Shown one piece after another: positions 15,692 to 24,021 of a DNA stretch of 64,000 nucleotides. The notes below the pieces were generated by a model. The model was not told the DNA's origin and did no database searches. It worked only from the letters and a program-made list of their open reading frames with translations. The stretch spans positions 36,499 through 100,498 of the forward strand of contig CADCFQ010000005.1 in the NCBI GenBank assembly GCA_902800795.1. The letters run 5' to 3'. The position numbers were made by a program, and so were the translations under genes. The first letter of the stretch is position 1. Every line of letters begins with the position of its first letter. This stretch comes from an uncultured Ruminococcus sp. (GTDB lineage: Bacteria; Bacillota; Clostridia; Oscillospirales; Ruminococcaceae).

Positions 15692-17257
15692 TCACGCAAG
15701 TCCTGCCTTCTTCAGGTTAGCCTCGTGCTCCTCAAGAGTCTCGGCATAGAAGGTCTGCTTGGTCGTGAGGTTATTACAGAAGTAGTAGTACTTGGTCTTA
15801 GCAGGATTGAGAACTGCCTTGATAGCGTCGATACCCGGGTTGCAGATAGGTCCTGCCGGCAGGCCCTTACAGCTGTATGTATCGTAGCTCTCAGTATAGT
15901 GCTCGATAGCTGTGGTGGTATCTGCCTGGGTATTGATAACGTTCTTGATATAGTTGTTCGTGGTATCCGACTGGAGCATAGGATAGGTGTCGGGGTCGTT
16001 GAGACGGTTGATGAATACAGATGCGACATTGGGCATCTCCTCGACGGAAGCCGACTCGAGCTGTACCAGAGACGCAAGAGTCATTATCTGCTGGAAATTG
16101 AGCTTCTGGTTATCCAGCTTCGGCTCGATAGAAGTGGTGTACTGCTTCTGGAAGGACTCCTTCACCTTCTTGGCCACGTTCTCTGCCGAATCATTTACAT
16201 AGAAGTCGTATGTATCGGGATAGAAGTAGCCCTCTCTTGCATAGAAGGTATCGGCGTTCTTGTCTATCTTCTTCTCGAAGTCGAAGCCCTGGTCACGGTT
16301 GAACTGGAAGATAAAGTCGTCAGCCTTGCAGACCTCGGCTTCTTCAAGCTTGTTAGCAACAGTAACAAGGTTCTCGCCCTCGGCGAAGGTAACAGTTACA
16401 GACTTATAGGATTCTCTCTGAACGGAGAGCTTCTCGATGATATCCTGATAGCCGTTTGAAGGCTGGAGCGTGATGTCTCCGGGATAGAGAACAGGGTCGT
16501 CCTGGAGCTTCAGAGCTATCTTGAACAGGGTCTTGTTCTGGATAACGCCGTTCTCGATAAGGATATCGGCTATCCTGTCGTTGTCCGAGCCCTGGGGGAT
16601 ATTAAAGCGGATATCGCTCTCGCTCTTGCCTATTCCGTAGAACTCCATACCCAGCTTGATGCCTGTGACAGCCACAAGCAGCGAAACGGTAAGGATGATA
16701 GCAACTATGATTATGCCGCCGAAGATAGTTCCGTTGAAGCGGCTCTTTTTCTTCTTTTTCTTTTTCTTCTTCGAGCCGGTCTTAGTGCCCGTTTTCTTTT
16801 GTGTCGGACGCTGTCCCTCGGGGCGCTTCGGTCTCTGAGGTGTCTGTCCGGGCTTTGCCTCCGGGATAACGGGAGCCGCAGCTTCGGCCTGTTCCTCGGG
16901 CTTCTCGTTCTGGTCAGGCTTAGCCGTCCCGGCTGCTTCGGGGATAACGCTCTCCGGCGCCGGCTGGGATGCCTGCTTCTGTGCCTGCTCCTCCTCGGTG
17001 TTTACCGCCATAGAAGCTTTGTCTGCTTCCTTTTCCAATACAGCCACAGCAGAGGCTGCCGAAAGTGCGGACGCAGCATTGCTGAGATCCGACCTTGCAG
17101 ATCTCTGGAGTGCGGCAACGTCGTTATGAGCCTTGCTCTTTGCGCTCTCCTGAGGGTCGGCATCCGTCTTCGGGCTGACAGGTGCAAAAGCCTTTTCTTC
17201 TGCCTGCGGCTCTGTACCCTGAACGAATAAAGGATTGCCGTTTCTAGAATCACTCAT
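15692..17257 (-). CDS. mltG: endolytic murein transglycosylase MltG
   Basis: Cuts nascent peptidoglycan strands and so sets glycan length. The start is the ATG at 17257, preceded by AAGGAGAAAGGAAG; the frame runs further up to 17305. The protein has an unusually long, low-complexity cytoplasmic N-terminus (~165 residues rich in Ala, Glu, Pro, Gln), then a run of nine lysines, one membrane helix, a LysM-like segment and the YceG domain. The catalytic glutamate lies in LASLVQLESAS, and SVFINRL follows. At 521 residues it exceeds E. coli MltG (340) because of the tail. Confidence 0.93.
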   Translation of the reverse strand: MSDSRNGNPLFVQGTEPQAEEKAFAPVSPKTDADPQESAKSKAHNDVAALQRSARSDLSNAASALSAASAVAVLEKEADKASMAVNTEEEQAQKQASQPAPESVIPEAAGTAKPDQNEKPEEQAEAAAPVIPEAKPGQTPQRPKRPEGQRPTQKKTGTKTGSKKKKKKKKKSRFNGTIFGGIIIVAIILTVSLLVAVTGIKLGMEFYGIGKSESDIRFNIPQGSDNDRIADILIENGVIQNKTLFKIALKLQDDPVLYPGDITLQPSNGYQDIIEKLSVQRESYKSVTVTFAEGENLVTVANKLEEAEVCKADDFIFQFNRDQGFDFEKKIDKNADTFYAREGYFYPDTYDFYVNDSAENVAKKVKESFQKQYTTSIEPKLDNQKLNFQQIMTLASLVQLESASVEEMPNVASVFINRLNDPDTYPMLQSDTTNNYIKNVINTQADTTTAIEHYTESYDTYSCKGLPAGPICNPGIDAIKAVLNPAKTKYYYFCNNLTTKQTFYAETLEEHEANLKKAGLA

Positions 17258-17301
17258 CAGTTTTCTTCCTTTCTCCTTACGGTGAAAAAGGCACAGCCTT
17301 A

Positions 17302-17874
17302 TCACTCACCTGTAAAACGGTAGGTATTTTTATCAGTTATAAGCATATCAGCTTTGATATCAAATCCATTGTGCGAAAGCCTGTCACAGACACAGTTCTC
17401 ATAGCAGATGCCGAGCTTCACGCCCCCAAAGTCTGCTAAAAAGCGGTCGTAGTAGCCTCCGCCAAAGCCAAGGCGAAAGCCCTCTTTGTCAAAGGCAAGC
17501 CCCGGCAGTATGCAAACAGCATTCTCAAAACGCTCTGTCCGCTCAGGGCTCTCCGGGGGTTCAAGTATCCCCATAGGGCTCTCTTCAAGCTCATCAAAGG
17601 AGCGCACCCTGTAAAAGTGCATTATCCCGTCCTTCGGGCTGCCCACACAGCGTGGACAAAGAACGGTCTTCTCCGAAAAAGCACTCCTTAGTATCTCCCT
17701 CGTGGAGACCTCGATATCCGTTGAGACAAAGCAGAGAAACATCTCACAGCTTTTATACTGCTCACTTTCAAGGAGCCTTTTTGCTATCTGCCTGTCGGCT
17801 TCTCTTCGCTCGTCACTGCTCATCCCAAGGCGGAGCTCTTTATAATAGCGTCTTAGCTCTTTCTTATCATTCAT
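17302..17874 (-). CDS. fau: 5-formyltetrahydrofolate cyclo-ligase
   Basis: Converts 5-formyl-THF to 5,10-methenyl-THF with ATP, returning stored folate to the one-carbon pool. The ~190-residue protein has the nucleotide-binding motif GFGGGYYDRFL and an N-terminal KKELRRYYKELRLG. The frame opens at a GTG at 17880, but the ATG at 17874 overlaps the TGA of the DJ-1 gene as ATGA, the usual arrangement for coupled translation, and is preferred. Its place near thyX fits, since ThyX uses methylene-THF. Confidence 0.93.
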   Translation of the reverse strand: MNDKKELRRYYKELRLGMSSDERREADRQIAKRLLESEQYKSCEMFLCFVSTDIEVSTREILRSAFSEKTVLCPRCVGSPKDGIMHFYRVRSFDELEESPMGILEPPESPERTERFENAVCILPGLAFDKEGFRLGFGGGYYDRFLADFGGVKLGICYENCVCDRLSHNGFDIKADMLITDKNTYRFTGE

Positions 17875-18413
17875 CCGCACTGGATACCCGCTCTTACGCT
17901 GTCGGATACTTCCTTTGAGACCACAAGCTCTGCAAGCTTCAGTCCGAACTCGACGCAGACGCCTGCGCCCTTTGCGGTAACTATCTTACCGTCATGGACA
18001 ACGCCCTCGCCTGTGGGAACAGCGCCCGTCAGGTCCTTTTCAAATCCGGGATAGCAGGTAGCCTTTTTCCCCGAAAGCAGACCCTTGTGGCCAAGGATAG
18101 AGGGTGCCGCACAGATAGCGGCAAGATATTTATCATTGTCAGCACAGAAGTCGATAGCCGCCTGTACTGTCTTGTCAGCTTCAAGGTTCAAGGTTCCCGG
18201 CATACCGCCCGGAAGAACGACCATATCAACGTCGTCCCCAAGCTTCACCTGACCGCAGGTGATATCAGCCTTTACAGCCACCTTCTGGGAGCTCATCACA
18301 GCCTCGCCGCCTACGCCGACAGTAACAACATTGACACCGCTTCTTCTGAGGATATCCACAGGTGCCATAGCCTCGATAAGCTCAAATCCGTTTGCAAGAA
18401 AAACATATACCAT
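17871..18413 (-). CDS. DJ-1/PfpI family protein
   Basis: A 180-residue class I glutamine-amidotransferase-like protein. The nucleophilic elbow cysteine is in AAICAAPSIL (about residue 102) and the conserved glutamate in NGFELIEA, which is the DJ-1 subgroup pattern. Members act as protein/nucleotide deglycases, chaperones or thiazole-biosynthesis-like enzymes; the sequence does not say which. The start at 18413 is set by AAGGAGG six nt upstream of ATG GTA TAT. It lies between a thymidylate-kinase-like gene and fau, overlapping fau by 4 nt. Confidence 0.85.
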   Translation of the reverse strand: MVYVFLANGFELIEAMAPVDILRRSGVNVVTVGVGGEAVMSSQKVAVKADITCGQVKLGDDVDMVVLPGGMPGTLNLEADKTVQAAIDFCADNDKYLAAICAAPSILGHKGLLSGKKATCYPGFEKDLTGAVPTGEGVVHDGKIVTAKGAGVCVEFGLKLAELVVSKEVSDSVRAGIQCG

Positions 18414-18427
18414 AGTTATCCTCCTTG

Positions 18428-19087
18428 TCACAAGCCAAGTTCTTTTATTATATCTGCAAAAATATCATCTATCGGTCTGGGAGCATCGCCGTCGCTGCAG
18501 GATATAAGCTTCCAGCCGCATCTTTCTGCGGTGAAAAGCGCTGCTTTGCGGCAGGCATGAAGATAAGAAACATCCGCCTCGTGGATATCCTTTTTCGCTT
18601 CGTCCCCGTTATATCTTCCGCTCATAAGCTTCTGCGATATCTCTATGGGCATATCAAGAAAGATCACCTGATCGGGTCTTGGCAAGCCCAGCTTGCGATA
18701 CTCATAGTCTTCCAGCCACTGTATATATTCCTCCCACTTTTCCTCGGGGAGCTTTGTCATCTGATAGATACAGTTCGAGGTCACATACCTTGCCGCCGAG
18801 ATAAACGCACCGTCCTTATAGTCCTTCTCCCAGAACTGACGGTAGCTGACATATCTGTCCACCGCATAGAAGGATGAAGCCGCATAGGCGTTCACATCCG
18901 AGGGTGAGGAACCTATCTTTCCCGAAAGGTAGAGCTTCACCAGCGCCGACGACTCGTTGTCATAGTCGGGGAAGCTTATGGACTTGTGCTTTATGCCCTT
19001 ATCGGTCAGGTATCTGTCAAGCATCTCAAATTGTGTGGACTTTCCGCTTCCGTCAAGCCCCTCAAGCACAGCTATCTTACCCGGCAT
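18428..19087 (-). CDS. thymidylate kinase-like (dTMP kinase family) protein
   Basis: P-loop nucleoside-monophosphate kinase of the dTMP kinase family, expected to phosphorylate dTMP to dTDP. The 219 residues begin with the Walker A EGLDGSGKST and contain VDRYVS in the place of the DR(Y/H) substrate motif, and a lid-like segment SGRYNGDEAKKDIHE. The protein is divergent from standard Tmk in the middle. Adjacency to thyX (4 bp apart), which makes dTMP, strongly supports the substrate. A second, standard tmk may exist elsewhere, as in many clostridia. Confidence 0.8.
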   Translation of the reverse strand: MPGKIAVLEGLDGSGKSTQFEMLDRYLTDKGIKHKSISFPDYDNESSALVKLYLSGKIGSSPSDVNAYAASSFYAVDRYVSYRQFWEKDYKDGAFISAARYVTSNCIYQMTKLPEEKWEEYIQWLEDYEYRKLGLPRPDQVIFLDMPIEISQKLMSGRYNGDEAKKDIHEADVSYLHACRKAALFTAERCGWKLISCSDGDAPRPIDDIFADIIKELGL

Positions 19088-19091
19088 GGCT

Positions 19092-19880
19092 TTATTGCTC
19101 CCTTTCTCTGATATCCGCTTTCATCTTCTTATACTCCTCGGTCACCTGAGCCATCTTTCCGCAGCTCATCTTGCCCTCGGGGCATCTTCCCAGCATAACG
19201 CAGGAGGGTCCCGCCTTTTTGAAAAGGTTAGGGGCGACCTCACAGCAGAGGCGGAGCATCTCGTCTGCCACAGCCTTTATCTCCCACTGTGCTCTGCTGC
19301 AGCAGCGGTGACGGAAGAAATTAAGGAGCGTCCTTACATTCATCGTGACTATTATCTTAGTCTCACAGGCATTGGGCAGCACGAACCTTGCGTCCTCATT
19401 GGCTTTTTTTACAGCCCTGCTCCTTGCCGTTTTCTCGTCAAGCCCCTCGTCCATAAGAGTCTTTGTGTGCATCTCGGTAAGCAGAGCCGCTATCTTCTCA
19501 TAGCCCTCGGTTATCTGAGCCATCTGCTTTTCAAACTCAGCCTTCGCCTCGGGACATTCTTCAATAGCCGGCGGAGTTACGAACTCAAAGCCGTTCTCGT
19601 TCACATAGCGCTGGCTCTTCTGGGAATATGAAGCTATCCTGTGTCTTACCAGCTGGTGCGAACAGGCTCTCGATATGCCCTCTATCGCAAAGGTAAAGGA
19701 GGCGTGCTCTACAGGGCTCTCGTGGCCTATCGAGGCGAGCATATCGACAAAGCTCTCCACCTTTTCGGGGGTCAGGCCCTCCATGAGCCGGTCAACATCG
19801 CTGCTGGAATAGCAAAGCTTGGCAGCTGTTGCGACGAGCTTTTCGGGCTCCGGGGTATGGCTGAGAAGTCTCACCTTCAT
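19092..19880 (-). CDS. thyX: FAD-dependent thymidylate synthase ThyX
   Basis: Methylates dUMP to dTMP with methylene-THF and reduced flavin. The ThyX signature is clear in RHRIASYSQKSQRY (RHRxxS...SQRY), with VEHASFTF upstream and FFRHRCCSRAQWEI downstream carrying the FAD/dUMP residues. 262 residues is somewhat longer than the 220-250 usual. GGAGGAATG precedes the ATG. It heads an operon with the kinase, DJ-1 protein, fau, mltG and the U32 gene. Confidence 0.95.
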   Translation of the reverse strand: MKVRLLSHTPEPEKLVATAAKLCYSSSDVDRLMEGLTPEKVESFVDMLASIGHESPVEHASFTFAIEGISRACSHQLVRHRIASYSQKSQRYVNENGFEFVTPPAIEECPEAKAEFEKQMAQITEGYEKIAALLTEMHTKTLMDEGLDEKTARSRAVKKANEDARFVLPNACETKIIVTMNVRTLLNFFRHRCCSRAQWEIKAVADEMLRLCCEVAPNLFKKAGPSCVMLGRCPEGKMSCGKMAQVTEEYKKMKADIREREQ

Positions 19881-19943
19881 GAAAACATTCCTCCTGTTTT
19901 GCTTTCATTTTGCAATACACTGACGGTACTACATACACTATTG

Positions 19944-19972
19944 ATTATAGCATCATTTTGCCGATAAGTCAA
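19944..19972 (-). promoter_or_regulatory. promoter of the thyX operon
   Basis: On the minus strand TTGACT (19967-19972), 17 bp, TATAAT (19944-19949). Confidence 0.75.
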
Positions 19973-20085
19973 TAAATTTCGCTTATTTTTCGACAATCAC
20001 CAAAAAAGCCCGTTATAGAATGGGATGATTTGGCAGGCTGAAGCTTATGCTGATAAGATAATGTGAGCTTTCTCCGCCGCAGACA

Positions 20086-20142
20086 CAAAAAAAGGTATTG
20101 CCAACGCCCGATGATATTAAAATCATCGCCGCAGGCGATACC
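20086..20142 (-). terminator. terminator of the recN operon
   Basis: On the minus strand GGTATCGCC (20134-20142) pairs with GGCAATACC (20094-20102), enclosing a second perfect stem CGATGAT/ATCATCG, and is followed by seven T. The right half is built from the dispersed repeat at 20121-20177. Confidence 0.8.
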
Positions 20143-20177
20143 TTAACTATTCATTATTCATTCTTCATTATTCATTA
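20121..20177 (-). repeat. dispersed palindromic repeat, copy A (overlaps the recN 3' end)
   Basis: Read on the minus strand it consists of AATAATG-type short repeats followed by TTAAGGTATCGCC-TGC-GGCGATGAT, where ATCGCC and GGCGAT pair. A 25-nt core (20122-20146) is identical to 60866-60890. The last codons and the stop of recN lie inside this copy. Confidence 0.7.
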
Positions 20178-21843
20178 TTTTCTCCGCATCTGTGAGATAC
20201 TGCTCGGCGTTTTCAAGCATAAGCTCGGTTATGTTCTCGCCGCCCATTATCCTTGCGAGCTCTCTTTTTCTGCCCTCGTGGTCAAGGGGACGCACGCTGG
20301 TCTTTGTCCTGCCGTCCTCCACTTGCTTCTCGATAAGCAGATGCTCGTCCGCCATAACAGCTATCTGGGACAGGTGGGTAACACAGATGACCTGGCGCAG
20401 AGAGGCTATCTGTTTTAGCTTAATGCCTATCTTCTCGGCCGCTCTTCCGCTGACGCCTGTATCTATCTCGTCAAAGATAAGCGTCTCGATATCGTCCTTT
20501 TCTGCGATAACGTTCTTGAGCGCCAGCATTATCCTTGAAAGCTCACCGCCCGAGGCTATCTTTGCGATAGGCTTTGGCTCCTCGCCGGCATTTGCGCTGA
20601 TAAGAAACTCGATATTGTCAAGGCCGCTGACAGTGAGCTTGCCTTTTTTGTTGTCAACGCAGATCTTCACATCCGGCATATTGAGAAATTCAAGCTCCTC
20701 TGCCACCTGACTCGTAAAACGCTGTGCCGCTTTCATCCTGTGGTCGGAAAGGGCGTTGGCCTTTATGGTCACGGTCTTCAGAAGCTCCGCCATCTCGGCG
20801 TTGAGCTCATCAAGATCCTCGTCGGCGCTCTCCAGCTGTGCCAGTGCAAAGCCCGTCTCTTCAAAGGCAGTGAGCACATCCGATAGTTCGGGGCCGTATT
20901 TTTTCTTAGCCCGTCTTAGTTCTTCCCAGCGGCTGTTGAGATAGTCATATCTTGCGGGGTCAACATCCAGCTTGTCAAGCAGTGACGAAAGCTCGTCGCT
21001 GATATCCCCAAGCTCTATCGCTGCGGACTCCAGCCTTTCATAAAGCTTTTGTGCCGGCTCATAGACCTCGGTGACCTCCGAGAGCCTGTCTCGGGAACGC
21101 TGGGTCATAGTCACGGCGCCGTCTCTGTCGTCATCCCCTGAAAGGAAAGCCGCAGCGCCGTACAGGGCTTCGCTTATGGTAACGGCGTTTTTGAGCACAT
21201 TCAGCTCCGCCTCTATCTCGTCGTCCTCGCCCTCTCTGATATCCAGGGCTTTCAGCTCCTCATAGCGCTCACGCAGAAGATCAGCCTTTTCGCTTTTTGC
21301 GGCTATCTCGCCTTTGAGCTTGTTTATCTGCTTGGCCTTTGCCTGGAGCTGTCTGAAAGCCTCACGGTATTCATCAAGCAGCGGCTGGGAGTCGGCGTAG
21401 CTGTCTAAGATATCGATATGTCTTTCCGGTGACATAAGTATCTGATTGTCATGCTGACCGTGGATGTTCACAAGAAGCTCCCCCACCTGTCTCAGTGCCG
21501 AGGCATTGACGACCCGGGAGTTTATCCTAGCCATACTGCCGCCGTCGACGGATATCTCACGGGTAAGGAGCAGCTGTCCGTCCTCACACTCTATGCCCAG
21601 CTCCTCCAGAACGCTCCTGACACTGTCGGAAACGTCAGTAAACAAAGCAGACACAACGGCCTTTTTCGTTCCGCTTCGCACTATATCCTTATTGGAGCGC
21701 TGACCGAGAATGGCATTTATCCCGTTTATCAGTATCGACTTTCCTGCTCCGGTTTCGCCGGTAAAGACATTGAAGGAGCCGCAAAGCTCACACGAAGCCT
21801 TCTCGATGACCGCCAGGTTCTCAATATAAAGTTCTTTGAGCAT
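20158..21843 (-). CDS. recN: DNA repair protein RecN
   Basis: SMC-like ATPase acting early at double-strand breaks. The 561 residues show Walker A GETGAGKSILINGI near the N-terminus, a long central coiled coil with a hinge-like interruption, the ABC signature IASGGELSRIMLALK and Walker B ETLIFDEIDTGVSG near the C-terminus, and a CVTHLSQIA switch. It is 20 bp after argR, the B. subtilis order. The last residues (MNNEE) are encoded by the AT-rich arm of a dispersed repeat, so the natural C-terminus may have been altered by its arrival. spoIVB, which follows recN in Bacillus, is missing. Confidence 0.95.
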   Translation of the reverse strand: MLKELYIENLAVIEKASCELCGSFNVFTGETGAGKSILINGINAILGQRSNKDIVRSGTKKAVVSALFTDVSDSVRSVLEELGIECEDGQLLLTREISVDGGSMARINSRVVNASALRQVGELLVNIHGQHDNQILMSPERHIDILDSYADSQPLLDEYREAFRQLQAKAKQINKLKGEIAAKSEKADLLRERYEELKALDIREGEDDEIEAELNVLKNAVTISEALYGAAAFLSGDDDRDGAVTMTQRSRDRLSEVTEVYEPAQKLYERLESAAIELGDISDELSSLLDKLDVDPARYDYLNSRWEELRRAKKKYGPELSDVLTAFEETGFALAQLESADEDLDELNAEMAELLKTVTIKANALSDHRMKAAQRFTSQVAEELEFLNMPDVKICVDNKKGKLTVSGLDNIEFLISANAGEEPKPIAKIASGGELSRIMLALKNVIAEKDDIETLIFDEIDTGVSGRAAEKIGIKLKQIASLRQVICVTHLSQIAVMADEHLLIEKQVEDGRTKTSVRPLDHEGRKRELARIMGGENITELMLENAEQYLTDAEKIMNNEE

Positions 21844-21863
21844 TATCTATCAGATCCTGTGTT

Positions 21864-22322
21864 TTAATTTGTGATTATGGCCCTGAATTCCGCCGTTATC
21901 TGCTTGGCGTCGTGTTCAGTGCGCATAAGGATGAAAATGGTATCGTCACCTGCAAGGGTGCCCACCACCTTGTCAAGGCGGATATTGTCAAGCTTTGCGC
22001 AGACCGCCTGGGCCATACCTGTCATACACTTGACCACCACTGTGTTCATCGCATAGTCGACAGCCACCACCGCATCAGCCAGCAGGCTGTATAAAGCTGC
22101 ACTGTCGCTTGAAACGCTGCGGCTTATGGCAGGCTCCGTATAGCGGTATCTGCCCTCGGAGTCAGTGGCCTTTGTGAGCGCAAGCTCCCTCATATCTCTT
22201 GAAAGGGTAGCCTGTGTAACGCTCATGCCCTCTTTGGCGAGAGCGCTTTTAAGCTCCTCCTGAGTGCTTATGACCTCCCGGGAGATAAGCTTCAGTATCA
22301 GCTCGTGACGTTCGGATTTCAT
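21864..22322 (-). CDS. argR: arginine repressor ArgR
   Basis: Hexameric, arginine-dependent regulator of arginine biosynthesis and catabolism. The 152 residues contain the N-terminal winged helix (SREVISTQEELKSAL, VTQATLSRDMRELALTK) and the C-terminal arginine-binding/oligomerisation domain with GTLAGDDTIFI. Its ATG overlaps the nadK stop as ATGA and GAGGAGG lies upstream. No arginine gene is in the window, so targets are unknown. Confidence 0.95.
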   Translation of the reverse strand: MKSERHELILKLISREVISTQEELKSALAKEGMSVTQATLSRDMRELALTKATDSEGRYRYTEPAISRSVSSDSAALYSLLADAVVAVDYAMNTVVVKCMTGMAQAVCAKLDNIRLDKVVGTLAGDDTIFILMRTEHDAKQITAEFRAIITN

Positions 22323-23200
22323 GGTGCTTCCTCCTCCTCAGTCCCCTTCAGCGGCATCATCAGCTTGTTGTGTACAGAGCTGAAAAAGCTTCCGCCGGCT
22401 ATATCTATAATGTCGATATAATACTTCGATCTTGTTACCCTGACAGTGTCGCCGTCTGTCAGGCGGGCAACGTTGTTGCCGTCGATGTTCACCCACACAT
22501 GGCTCTGGTCTCTGGTGGCAACGCTGACGCTTATGTTGCTGTCGGCCGAGAGTATCATAGTCCTTGCGAACAGCGAATGAGCGCACACATGAGAAAACTC
22601 GATACACTCCATTTCCGGCTCGATGATAGGGCCGCCTGCCGACATCGAATAGGCGGTGGCGCCTGTGGCAGTTGAGAAGATAACGCCGTCTGCTCGCAGA
22701 GAAGAGATGACCCTTCCCTTTTTCGAGACCTTGTAGTCTGCTATCTTGCAGTCATCGGACTTGGCGATTATTATATCGTTGAGGGCTGTGTAGGATTTCT
22801 CCTTCCCCTGGACGCTGAACTTAGCTTCAAGCATCATACGGCGGCTCTTTGAAAAATCGCCGTTTAAAAGCTTCTCCAGTTTCCCGAGCTGGGTGTGCTC
22901 CAGCGAAGCCATAAAGCCCAGCCTTCCGCAGTTTATACCCAGAACGGGCTTGCCGTGTCTTGCTGCACGCTTGGAGCATTTGAGGATAGTGCCGTCGCCG
23001 CCCACCGCAATTATGATATCGCAGGAGGCTATGCCCTCGTCCTCATTTACAAAGCATATACCGCTTTGTGTCGAGAAGACCGAGCGGTAGCTTTCGTTTA
23101 TGCAAACCTGTGCTCCGCCCCCGAGCAGGATAGCAGCTGCCTCGCAGGTAGACTCATAGCAGTTGACCTTGTCAAGGTTCGGATGCATATATATTCTCAC
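22319..23200 (-). CDS. nadK: NAD kinase
   Basis: Phosphorylates NAD to NADP. The 293-residue protein has the GGDGT motif (AVGGDGTILKC), NCGRLGFM, the TGATAYSMSAGGPI loop and a C-terminal all-beta domain. The start is a GTG at 23200 with GGGAG nine nt upstream; the internal ATG at residue 5 is less well placed. It lies 5 bp after tlyA and overlaps argR by 4 nt, a conserved clostridial arrangement. Confidence 0.95.
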   Translation of the reverse strand: MRIYMHPNLDKVNCYESTCEAAAILLGGGAQVCINESYRSVFSTQSGICFVNEDEGIASCDIIIAVGGDGTILKCSKRAARHGKPVLGINCGRLGFMASLEHTQLGKLEKLLNGDFSKSRRMMLEAKFSVQGKEKSYTALNDIIIAKSDDCKIADYKVSKKGRVISSLRADGVIFSTATGATAYSMSAGGPIIEPEMECIEFSHVCAHSLFARTMILSADSNISVSVATRDQSHVWVNIDGNNVARLTDGDTVRVTRSKYYIDIIDIAGGSFFSSVHNKLMMPLKGTEEEEAP

Positions 23201-23205
23201 AATAG

Positions 23206-24021
23206 TCAGCTCCCTTCGTGTTTTGCCCTGAAGCTTTCAAAAGTATCTTTCACTGTCTGTGCCGCCGAAACGGCAGCGCCTGTTTTTGCACCGTCTTTTT
23301 TAAGATAGACGAGGTATTCTATATTCCCGTCCGAACCCTTCACAGACGAGCCCGTAAGCCCACGCACGCTTAGGCCTTTCTGTATAAACAGAGCGGTAAG
23401 CTCCTCTATGACCCGGATATGGTCCTTTCTGTCCCTGACTATCCCCTTTTTGCCGAGAGCCCCTCTTCCTGCCTCAAACTGGGGCTTTATAAGAAGCACC
23501 ATCTCGCCCTCATCCGCAAGGATATCAGTCATAGCATCTATGACAAGACGCAGGGAGATAAAGGACAGGTCGCCGCAGATAAAGCCCGGGGCTTCATCGA
23601 ACATCGAGGGGGTGAGCTCTCTGGCATTTACCCCTTCCATATTGACCACCCTGTCATCAGAAACAAGGCTCTCATCAAGCTGGCCGTGACCCACATCCAC
23701 AGCGTAGACCTTCTTAGCGCCGTGCATAAGAAGACACTGTGTGAAGCCCCCGGTGGATGCCCCGATATCGCAGGCCGCACAGTCTGTCACATCGGGAGAG
23801 AAGACCCTGAAAGCGTGCTCGAGTTTGAGCCCCCCTCTGCCCACAAAGGAAAGAGGGTCATCCTCACAGGTTATCTCGTCCTGCTCCGAAACGGCAAAAG
23901 CCGCCTTTGTTATAACACGGCCGTTCACGGTAACGCCGCCGTTTTTTATCATCAGCTTTGCACGCTCACGGCTTTTGATAAGCCCCCGAGCCACAAGGTA
24001 TGCGTCAAGCCTCTGTGCCAT
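23206..24021 (-). CDS. tlyA: TlyA family rRNA/RNA methyltransferase
   Basis: S4-domain methyltransferase related to TlyA, which 2'-O-methylates cytidines in 16S and 23S rRNA. Residues 1-60 form the S4 RNA-binding domain (RLDAYLVARGLIKSRERAKLMI). The FtsJ-like Rossmann domain follows with SAM motif DIGASTGGFTQCLL and the KPQFEAGR segment. 271 residues, normal length. The start overlaps the end of dxs by 17 nt. Confidence 0.93.
   Translation of the reverse strand: MAQRLDAYLVARGLIKSRERAKLMIKNGGVTVNGRVITKAAFAVSEQDEITCEDDPLSFVGRGGLKLEHAFRVFSPDVTDCAACDIGASTGGFTQCLLMHGAKKVYAVDVGHGQLDESLVSDDRVVNMEGVNARELTPSMFDEAPGFICGDLSFISLRLVIDAMTDILADEGEMVLLIKPQFEAGRGALGKKGIVRDRKDHIRVIEELTALFIQKGLSVRGLTGSSVKGSDGNIEYLVYLKKDGAKTGAAVSAAQTVKDTFESFRAKHEGS

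Noticed and set aside
18428..19087. Kinase gene as the standard tmk
   Set aside because: The sequence is divergent and standard tmk normally lies near holB, so the symbol is withheld although dTMP is the likely substrate.
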